Shown in pieces: positions 56,690 through 64,000 of a stretch of DNA of 64,000 bases. The position numbers and the translations under genes are program-made. The stretch is from positions 2,046,001 to 2,110,000 of the forward strand of contig JAETXT010000013.1 in the NCBI GenBank assembly GCA_019188255.1, given 5' to 3'. Origin of the DNA: Verticillium longisporum (Eukaryota > Ascomycota > Sordariomycetes > Glomerellales > Plectosphaerellaceae). Under the pieces are notes generated by a model. That model had not been told where the DNA came from, made no database searches, and worked only from the letters and a program-made list of their open reading frames with translations. How positions within the stretch are numbered: position 1 is the stretch's first letter; every line of letters starts with the position of its first letter.

Positions 56690-58524
56690 TTCAGCCTTCG
56701 GACTGCTCCCCTGATTCTGTGTTGGAACGACTCATTTGCTAGGAAGTGTGCAGTATGGGCATTCATCAGTTCGCTCTCGGGATCAGACCCAAAGGCATCG
56801 TCTGCTCCCAGCTCATCGGAAGTGGGATTGTCTGATTCCGAGCTCTCAGCAGGTTCCATTGCTGTTAAAAACTGACGGTATCCCTTCCGCTGATCCCCAC
56901 GCGCTTCCTGCATGCGTTTCCACTGCTCTTTCGAACGTTGTTGCTCCTCGGGAGAGTGCTTCGTCGATCTGCAGTCTCGTTTAGAGCATATCCAGCATTT
57001 GCGAATTCTGGATGGCTGACGATCATTGGTTCTGCGTACCGACTGCTCTCTGCGATCTCCCCTTCCACTGGCTTGGCGATATCCGCTCCCATAACGTCTG
57101 TCGGTGTAGAAGTGCCCAGGCGTTCTGGTGTTCTCCTCCACCTTCAGTGTGCTCTTGAGCTGTGCGGATAGCGCATTGAAAGATCGCTCCGGCCTTGCTA
57201 GTGCAATCTTCAGCTCTGGGACGCCTTGAACCGCCCTCAGAGTGTTCACATAGAGATGAGTCTCTTCCTTGAACGCAGGGCCAAGTGCTCTCTGGCACCG
57301 CTGAAGCCTATCCAGAAGGATCTGGAGAACTTCCATTCGCGGCTTTCCTGCGTTATCAGCTTCTGCCGCTATAGAGTGGAACGTCATCGAGCTCCAGTCT
57401 GTATGATACTGTGCTCTGTTGATCTCCGAATCGAACTGTTGTTTGATCGCTAGGTACATTTGACGGAGTCCCATGCTCCGGTTCATGTGCTCTAGGAAGA
57501 AAGTTTGCGCGCGCCCTGAAAGTATACTCGGGAAGAGCGCGTGGAGCTGCGTATAGCGGATTTGCAGCAGTTCGCAAACGTCCGTGAAGATACGCATTTT
57601 ATCGTCAAGGATATCGTATGTCTCCCCAGAGTAATTGCTCTCCTTGTTCCAGAGCGATGCGAATTGCTTGATTACAGCTCCGTCGATCGGTGAATTCACC
57701 GATTCGTGTGGCGGCAGAGCATGGTACCAAGCTGGTGGGTTCTGGGTGACATTTGGGGGTGGGGTCTCATTTCTTCGCGATTGAGGCGTGATCTCTCGTT
57801 GGCTGGATTGCCTGCTCCGTTGATCAGACAACCCTGGAACCAGGGGCTGTCGGGGATCTGTCCTCCCCGTTCGTAGTTTTCGGATTTGGGATAGCTGGGC
57901 GTTCCCCGTGGGTTGCTGCTCGTCGTCCCACTGGTCTCGCTGTTCCTCTGCTCTTTGGAGCACTGAATCCCGGTCGGCAGTGATCGACTCCGTCGCGTCG
58001 GGCATCTCTTCCCATGAAAGCATTGGGACTAGTCTCTTCGACGTCTTAGCGTTTGCTGCTCCTGGAAGAGGGATCCCGCGCTCTGCTAGATACACCTTCA
58101 GCGCTCGAGTGATCGTTGTATTGCAGGAGTCAAAGTCCTCTTCGGTCCAGCCCTGGAAGTCTTCGATAAACGCCTCCAGGAGGTGAACTCCCTTCATGGT
58201 CCCGTATGCGCTCATTGCCTTAAGGATCCAGGCGCTCTTGAGATCTGCGGATGCCGAATCCAGTGATCCAGGGAACCGTGATTCTGCTCCATTAACGATG
58301 AAGTCAATATCGAGACCCTTCCTGACCTTCTGCGTTAGGCGTGATATGCCGAGTTCTTCCAGAATGCCGTCGAACTCCTGTTGCATCTTTTCAGCGCTCT
58401 CTGGCTCTGTCACGGAGCTATTGCCGTGATCCGAGGAGCTCATTGTCGCTGATTTTGTTGAAGCTCTGCTACGGCTGATTGACTGTTCCGTAGAGCTTCG
58501 TTTGTCGGGTTTGGTGGCTAGCAA
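56686..58524 (-). CDS. Copia gag (ORF1)
   Basis: An intact 612-codon frame. The N-terminal ~200 residues are Ser/Glu-rich; the central helical region (~290-460) resembles retrotransposon capsid domains. Near residue ~520 the segment CWICSKRDCRSTKH has C-X2-C-X4-C-X4-H spacing, a variant zinc knuckle. The stop TGA overlaps the pol ATG (ATGA, 56689-56686). The start at 58524 follows a ~260-nt structured leader; an in-frame ATG ~28 codons downstream is an alternative. Product: particle-forming protein. Confidence 0.9.
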   Translation of the reverse strand: MLATKPDKRSSTEQSISRSRASTKSATMSSSDHGNSSVTEPESAEKMQQEFDGILEELGISRLTQKVRKGLDIDFIVNGAESRFPGSLDSASADLKSAWILKAMSAYGTMKGVHLLEAFIEDFQGWTEEDFDSCNTTITRALKVYLAERGIPLPGAANAKTSKRLVPMLSWEEMPDATESITADRDSVLQRAEEQRDQWDDEQQPTGNAQLSQIRKLRTGRTDPRQPLVPGLSDQRSRQSSQREITPQSRRNETPPPNVTQNPPAWYHALPPHESVNSPIDGAVIKQFASLWNKESNYSGETYDILDDKMRIFTDVCELLQIRYTQLHALFPSILSGRAQTFFLEHMNRSMGLRQMYLAIKQQFDSEINRAQYHTDWSSMTFHSIAAEADNAGKPRMEVLQILLDRLQRCQRALGPAFKEETHLYVNTLRAVQGVPELKIALARPERSFNALSAQLKSTLKVEENTRTPGHFYTDRRYGSGYRQASGRGDRREQSVRRTNDRQPSRIRKCWICSKRDCRSTKHSPEEQQRSKEQWKRMQEARGDQRKGYRQFLTAMEPAESSESDNPTSDELGADDAFGSDPESELMNAHTAHFLANESFQHRIRGAVRRLK

Positions 58525-58550
58525 TATAGCCTAGGTGGTGATCTTGGGCG

Positions 58551-58667
58551 TAGGAGTCCTGAGGTACTCGAAGCAGACGGTGCTCCTACAGATCACGTAA
58601 CAGGGGATTTCCCTGCTACCAAGCTCTCACAAGAGTCCTGAAGTACTCAAAGCAAACGGTGCTCTTG
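58551..58667 (-). promoter_or_regulatory. Two hairpin repeats in the Copia leader RNA
   Basis: 58551-58588 and 58630-58667 are 38-bp repeats of one sequence. Each can close a 6-bp terminal stem (TAGGAG/CTCCTA and CAAGAG/CTCTTG), with changes on both sides that keep pairing. A third small stem (CAGGG/CCCTG) lies between them at about 58600-58614. They fall between the 5' LTR and gag, where packaging, dimerisation or translation signals are expected. Confidence 0.6.
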
Positions 58668-58786
58668 CGATCACTTGTAAAGTGTAACCGATGAGCTCAC
58701 GCACAGCGAATTTGCTATCCGTGGGATCGATCCTGACTTTTCCAGCTCTAGCTGTTCTGTGTTACGTTGAACGCAACACTGATCAG

Positions 58787-59073
58787 TGTTGAGAGGGCTT
58801 CACTGCTTATGTGAACCCCGTTTCATTGCTTTGGCTGTGCCTGAGAGCTCTGAATAGGTAGGGTAGGTGATATAAGTCTTGTGATGTAGTTAATGATCTC
58901 TCTCTGAATTACCACTACCTACGTGAGTCAGATATACCCATCTGATTCACCGATCACGTAAGCTGTGATTCACGTGCTCCTGAGAGCTGTGAATCCCAGC
59001 CACGGTGATCACCATATCGGTGATCCCCTACCGAGATCACTGCCCTAGGGAACCCCCTAATATTGGTTCAACA
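58787..59073 (-). repeat. 5' LTR of the Copia element
   Basis: 287 bp, direct repeat of 52624-52909; 5' with respect to gag. It should contain the promoter. Confidence 0.95.
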
Positions 59074-59078
59074 GTTTT

Positions 59079-59125
59079 CGTATCTAGGAAGAACTATAGA
59101 TGCCCCTATTTATAAAAGATAAGCG
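59079..59125 (-). mobile_element. RIPped Copia fragment (copy 2), right part
   Basis: Continues, after the GTTTT duplication, the pol sequence interrupted at 52618 (matches ~56.26-56.31 kb of the intact element with RIP changes). Its right border with the hAT copy is approximate. Confidence 0.65.
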
Positions 59126-60543
59126 TATAACTTATAAGTATTATTTATTAAAGTATTATTAGAGATTAGAATATTAATAAGATTAACGATATTTTAATTC
59201 CTAATAATACTTATAATAGTATTAGCTATAAAGGTACTTATATAAATACCTAGCTATTTATAAAATACTAAAAGACACTATTATTATTACCCTTAGCTAT
59301 TAATATAATATATAGATATTATAAATATCCTAAAGCGATTTAGAGAGGTCTAATAATTATAAAAGAGATAAATATCTATTAAAGAAGCTTAAAGTTCCGC
59401 TTATATCTATTTCTTCTTCTATATAAAGACTTAATTAAGTCTTATATATAGACTCCTTTAACTCTAGAGGAGGTTATTATATATATTCGGATTTAGATTT
59501 AATAGTAAATAATATAGGAATAGGTTATTAAAAACGTTAAATAGCTAGTTTATATTAATAATAAAGCTAAAAGCGAGCTCTTCTAGCCCTTCTATTTAAG
59601 CCCTCGATAGAGTAATAGGACGTTATAGATAAAGTAGAAGAGAAATATCTAAAGAACTCTAGGAGATATCCTCTATTAAGGATCCCTCGAATATCCTATA
59701 TCTCTTCCTTAAATAGAGGCTCGAAGAAGTTATCGTAGAGGCTTTAAATAGTATTAGATCCTATCTCTTATCGTAGAGATTATAGATCTAGAAGCTCTCG
59801 CTAAGAGTATTCCTTTTATTAAGGGGCTCTATTATAAAGATCTTATAATCCTTAATCTAGCTTATATAGCCTCTAGAGCCCTTCCTTATAATAAGAATAT
59901 CGAAGGTAAAACGGTAGCTACGCTAAATAGCTATAAGGAGGTTAGGATCGGAGTAATTTAATTCGGAGAACTAAGTACGAATAGAAGTAAAGGGGTAGGT
60001 TCTAAAGATAGTAAGAGATATATTAACGATAATAATAATATAGGAATAGCCCTAAAAGTATAAGAGCTATTATAGCGATATTATAAATAGGCTACGTTAA
60101 TAGAATTATTATATTAATAGAATTACGATTTTAGGGGAATTACCCTAAATTCTAATGCCCTATATATATAAGTATAAGCATATTAGATAATATAAATAGA
60201 GTTTTCTTTATAGATATTAATAGAAGCTAATAGCCTAATTAATTAGGATCTCTAATACTCTATTAAAGGCTATAGGTTCGAATCCTACTATTAATATTAT
60301 CGTACTATTAATAAGAGACTCCCTCTTATTAATAGTATAACTTTTTAATTAATCGGATAGGCCTTTTTATAGGTCCTAGGGCTCGGAATAGCTATATTCT
60401 AGGCCTAAATGCATATTTAAACGTTTACTAAATATCTAAATATCGAAATACTATAGATTTAGTTATTTGATTATAGGAAATCGGTCTATTTATTTAGCTA
60501 TTTAATGATTTAACTTATTATATTTGATCGGGGTGCATTGCTG
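59126..60543 (-). mobile_element. Truncated second hAT copy, inverted relative to the first
   Basis: Reverse complement of 23022-23420 plus 25283-~26330 (without the pogo insertion), RIP-mutated independently. The hAT terminus CAGCAATGCACCCC is well preserved on the minus strand at 60530-60543. The other end is cut by the Copia fragment. It contains the same hairpin and a tRNA-like block (60226-60296, plus). Confidence 0.8.
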
Positions 60544-60587
60544 GTTCGAGATGCTAGCCGTTTCTCTGATGTGCGGATGAATGTCCC

Positions 60588-61485
60588 TTAGATAAAATCT
60601 GGGCGACAGGCACGTCGAATCGACCCGGATCAACTAGCCTACCTCAAGGAAGAATGGATCTCCGGCAAACATCACCCTGGTAGCCCTTTTGAATAAGGTC
60701 GAATGACAAGAAAATTCAGGCAAGATAGGGTTGCCAAATAAGGGTGGGACTTTGACGGCCGAGGTGATCTTGACAACATTTGCCGCATCATCTACGAAAT
60801 CGAAGATTGGTCGGGGGTCATGTTGCCAAGGGGAAGCGACAACTGCCCTTATTTCGCCCATTTGGACACCATGCCGACAGACTGGGGCTGGGAATGTTGT
60901 ATTCATATTGTCTTGCGGCGATTGAATGGCATGAAGAGGTGGTGCAACAAGAAATGGGAAACGGTAGACAATCCCACGACCATCCTCCTGGAGATCATCT
61001 TCCAAGTGTGCGTCCAGGGGATGGTCGTGGACAGCAACGATCCAGATGCCGACAGCAAGAAACGCCTTCAAGGTACCTATGCCGAGTTTCTCGGCCTTCC
61101 TTTCGACATTCGCGCCCACAACGGTCTCACGTTTGTCGTCGCACACAAGCACCACGGAGCCCAGATGCGCACAGGTTGGCCCTCTGATCCAACAACTCTG
61201 CAAGAAAGATTGGATGGGGACGCAAATAACAACATCTTGATCGAAACACGCACATCCAACTATCTTAAAAACCAATTCGCAGAATCCTGGTACCCAATCT
61301 TGCAGAGGGCCGTTGCCGATATCAGAATGCCGCTGGAATATGCGAATGAAGATCTGCCAATGGGTCCCTATAATGCGTGGTTTGAGCGTATGGACTTGCA
61401 GTTGTTGGATGACGACGATGATGAGGAAGATCAAGATGTTGGGGATGAGTATGAGGAGGATATTGATGCCGAGATCAACGGCTGA
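60588..61485 (+). pseudogene. 5'-truncated host gene of unknown function with acidic C-terminus
   Basis: An open segment after an acceptor-like CCCTTAG (60582-60588) runs to 60679. A 63-nt intron (60680..60742; GTAGCC, AATGAC, TAAG) joins it to 60743..61485, producing HHP-GWDFDGRGDLDNICR in one frame. No in-frame ATG precedes residue ~50 of this remnant, so upstream coding sequence is missing, and the hAT element begins only 45 bp away. The readable part (~270 residues) contains PTTILLEIIFQVCV, HGAQMRTGWPSDPTTLQERL and a strongly acidic tail (DDDDDEEDQD...EEDIDAE). I recognise no family. If an internal ATG at 60820 is used, a 221-residue protein would still be possible. Confidence 0.6.
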
Positions 61486-61792
61486 TGATGATGTGGGATG
61501 ACACTGGCGCTTTCGTTATTTTTGGAGACGTGTGATGTGATGGGGGTACTTCCTGTTTTTCGGAGTATGTTGCGTCAAATTATGGGCTGTTGTTTCTGGA
61601 GTTTTGCTTTTCATGGGTTATTTGTGTTTTGCCGGGCCATCAAGAAGTTTTGACTGATACCCCTAACTGTTCTTCCCAAAAGGATATCGGCAAGCATTAC
61701 GTCGCGTCTTTGTCTTTCGATCTACAACCACTAGGTCCTACACTACTCGGATCGCATACGCCAAGAGTATTTCCAATTGATTGATAACCATC
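61486..61792. other. Intergenic between convergent genes
   Basis: 3' flanks of the truncated gene and of the transporter; T-rich in part. No feature. Confidence 0.5.
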
Positions 61793-64000
61793 TCATGATG
61801 TCCCTTTTTGTATGCCTTCGTCATTCTTTGGATCAGATTTGCCACCAAGCACTTTCTGTTTCCCGTCAACTGACACCTCTTCGTCGGATTTTTGATGTCC
61901 AGAATCGACGCCCTTATCACTATAACTATCGGCATCGTAAGCAACTCGGACTTCGTCCATGTCGAACACTACCTCCAACCACTTCTCACTCGTGCCTGGC
62001 ACAGGGAAGAAGTGACAAAGAGCCCAGTAAATGCTAAAAGAAACAGCGAAACCTCCGAAAAAGTTCATTCGGTAGACATATGTAGCGCCGATAGGCACAG
62101 AAACTCCGAGCTCACCGACAAAGCCCACAAAATTAATGAGAATGCCGGCCACGTATGCGACGTAAGCTCGCCAATGAATTCCGTAAGAGTAGTAGTAGGT
62201 ACTCCCTTTTCGTGCGTTGAAGAGGTCGGTCACGATCAGATAGCCCCTGCGAACGGCATAGTAATCGGAGCACATAACGCCGGCAATAGAACTGAGGAAC
62301 ACACTATAGGCTGACAAATAGGTCGTAAACTGGTTCGAGTCGGACTGAAGCGCGAAGTGGTCAGCGCTTGCGATCCAGAGTTCACGACTAGGGATACATA
62401 CCAGAAGTTTCCAAGGACACATCGCCAAGGCCAGGCCAGCACAGACATAACTTCCTCGTCTGATATTCACCCATCGTGGTGCCAGAGCAGTCATATCGGT
62501 ACCTGCACTGATGCTGTTTGCTGCAATATTGGTTCCTGTGGGAAGTTCACACGTCAGTCCGGTTCCGAAAGAGTGGAAGGAAGTAGGAGTGAAATAGTGA
62601 GGGAAGAAGGCTATATGAATCAGTGGCTTGAAAAGGAGATCTTACCCAACTGAGCCAATGCAAAACATAGCGCAATGACAAAAACGCCAAATCGTTCAGC
62701 TAGAAGGACATCGTTAGCTCCACATATAGCTTGAACTTTCGTCGCTGCAGTCACCTACCAGAGTTACCGTGCTCGACATATCGTTCCAGGACCACAAGTG
62801 GATCCCAAACCGGAGCTTCGTTGTAAATCACAGCCGAGGCCGACGAGACAATAATGCCGACTAGCGAGGTGCAAGCAAACCCGATTGGCTGGCCAAATCA
62901 GCAACTCATTGGTCTAATCAGGCTCCAAAGATCAAGGTCCTTACGATGGTGAAAAGCTGGCTCCAAAGAGCATCCCGAGGCTTGATGGCAAATCTGCTAA
63001 AGTCACAGCCATTGACGACCCTAGAAACAGAGTTAGCCATGCTTTCTAACCGGAGAATCCAGACATTCCACAGTCGGATTCTTACAGGGTCGCAAAATTT
63101 GCTATCGAGCTCATAACTCCTTGCACGAATGCCCATGCAAGGTCATTCCCACGTATGGTGGCAGGCTGCCTGAAAATTGGGCCTAGCCCTCCAGCTTTGG
63201 AAACTGTCCAAGCTAACAGCGCAATGCCGGCCACTGGGACCACGTAGGACTTCACCGTGAACAGGTGACGAAGTTTGTGCACTGGGAGCCAAAGAAACTA
63301 GGCGAGATCAGTGCCTGGACACTTAGGTTGGCCCGCAGTAGATGATGTTTCCATGCGGAGAGTGCTATTTGTCGGACAGGATGGGGGAAGGACCTACAGG
63401 CAGAGAAAACAGCCAGAACAGAAAGAAAGATACAAAGTCGGCAGTGGTCGTGTCGCTAAATGCGTGCGTAGGAATATTTTCGCGATCCTGCTATACGTTA
63501 GCAAACTATCGATGAACAGATTGTGCAATGATTGACTTACCCAACTCTTCCAGATGCTATGGATCATGACGTAGAAACACCTTCCTCCCAGCCATGCCTG
63601 CACCGCATACTGCCGAGTGTCAGCCTAGGGCTCCCTAGCCGGCCGTGGTTGTAAGTAGCCACCGATCAAACAAGTATCAGACGGCTTTGAGCCACGGAAG
63701 AATATACTCACCCACACACACGCCATGACTGTGCGGTTCAGGACAGGAAACAAACTGCCCCAAATGCCGAACGAGCTCCGACATACAACGGGAAAGGAAA
63801 TGTGATAGACGGCTCCTATCCTAGCAACGAGAACAACGAAGATACCCGCGAAACTGTAGCCGCAGATGATTGCAATCCACGCCTGCCACCATGCCATACC
63901 GCTTACTGTCATGGATGAGGCGATCATGAGAGTGTTTATATTGAGACCTGTATCGATCTATTAGCACGGTGCGACGGCCCCCTATTGAGGCACACGGCGA
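61793..64000 (-). CDS. NCS1 (Fur-type) nucleobase/allantoin permease, partial at window end
   Basis: Eight exons are readable: 63947..63712, 63609..63541, 63487..63398, 63297..63086, 63020..62945, 62888..62759, 62699..62646 and 62535..61793; all junctions keep frame and give ~535 residues. Upstream exons lie beyond 64000, behind an intron whose TGCTAAT branch and ATACAG acceptor are inside the window. Family landmarks in order: SSMTVSGMAWWQAW (TM1 region), YAVQAWLGG, ADFVSFFLFWL, VHKLRHLFTVKSYVVPVAG, VVNGCDFSRFA, NSISAGTDMTALAPRWVNIRRG and a cytoplasmic tail rich in Asp/Ser/Lys. About ten or more membrane helices are visible. NCS1 Fur proteins are plasma-membrane proton symporters for uracil, allantoin, uric acid or related compounds; which one cannot be told here. 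The last ~45 residues (SEKWLEVV...KSDEEVS) may govern endocytic turnover. Confidence 0.92.

Larger units (their letters stand above)
52624..59073 (-). mobile_element. Intact Ty1/Copia LTR retrotransposon
   Basis: 6,450 bp, LTRs 52624-52909 (286 bp) and 58787-59073 (287 bp; one extra C in a C-run is the only difference seen), TG...CA ends, and the 5-bp target duplication GTTTT at 52619-52623 and 59074-59078. Two long intact frames (gag, pol) are on the minus strand. The lack of RIP beside a RIPped sibling dates the insertion as recent. Confidence 0.96.

Noticed and set aside
22900..60600. Giant cargo-carrying element (Starship-type) bounded by the inverted hAT arms
   Set aside because: No DUF3435 captain or other large-element hallmark; the arms are two separately RIPped hAT copies with their own ends.
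60634..61434. 266-codon minus-strand frame
   Set aside because: The plus-strand frame has a coherent intron, an acidic tail and continues beyond the overlap; the minus frame is hydrophobic low-information sequence complementary to it.
1..64000. CRISPR arrays, bacterial operons, rRNA genes
   Set aside because: None seen; intron-bearing genes and RIP show a fungal nuclear origin.

Overview
The window looks like nuclear DNA of a filamentous ascomycete (Pezizomycotina, most likely Sordariomycetes; species not determinable from this sequence). The evidence is short GT..AG introns of 48-63 nt with CTAAC/CTGAC-type branch points, a GH12-CBM1 cellulase, HET-domain and STAND-N/ankyrin genes, and very AT-rich blocks that are C-to-T/G-to-A mutated copies of transposons, the signature of repeat-induced point mutation (RIP).

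Layout. 0-23.0 kb is host DNA: a secreted GH12-CBM1 endoglucanase (-), a PEBP-family protein (+), a protein with an internal Zn2Cys6-like cysteine cluster (-), a 6.3 kb stretch without a recognisable gene, a LaeA-like methyltransferase (+), a STAND-N/ankyrin protein (-), a HET-domain protein (-), a MITE-like inverted repeat, a small secreted cysteine-rich peptide with a CS-alpha-beta pattern (+), and a secreted endonuclease/exonuclease/phosphatase-fold protein (+). 23.0-28.0 kb is a RIP-degraded hAT transposon with an 8-bp target duplication; an un-RIPped pogo/Fot1-like element sits inside it. 28.0-37.5 kb is a host island: a RIP-altered tRNA-Asp-like copy, a small conserved fungal protein, a homogentisate 1,2-dioxygenase whose iron-ligand histidine position reads proline, and a sterol desaturase/short-chain dehydrogenase fusion. 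37.5-60.5 kb is a transposon nest: a RIPped Gypsy remnant, a young Ty3/Gypsy chromovirus with matching 433-bp LTRs, a RIPped copy of a Copia element that itself contains a RIPped solo LTR, an intact Copia element of the same family inserted with a GTTTT duplication into a second RIPped fragment, and a truncated second hAT copy in opposite orientation. 60.5-64.0 kb is host DNA again: a gene remnant that has lost its 5' end at the hAT border, and an NCS1/Fur nucleobase transporter that runs off the window end.

The host genes do not form an obvious pathway cluster; no fahA or maiA partner lies beside the homogentisate dioxygenase. The ankyrin/STAND-N and HET genes are neighbours of the fungal incompatibility/immunity type. 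The most notable mechanistic signals are in the transposons. The Gypsy gag/pol overlap carries a textbook -1 frameshift signal: a GGGAAAA heptamer in the correct frame, a 6-nt spacer and a perfect 9-bp hairpin. The same element has an antisense, intron-containing Zn2Cys6 gene between pol and the 3' LTR, and a 9-nt self-priming complementarity between LTR and PBS. The Copia element joins gag and pol by an ATGA stop/start overlap and has two leader hairpins with compensatory stem changes. All coordinates, splice sites and motifs were read by eye; no database search was possible.
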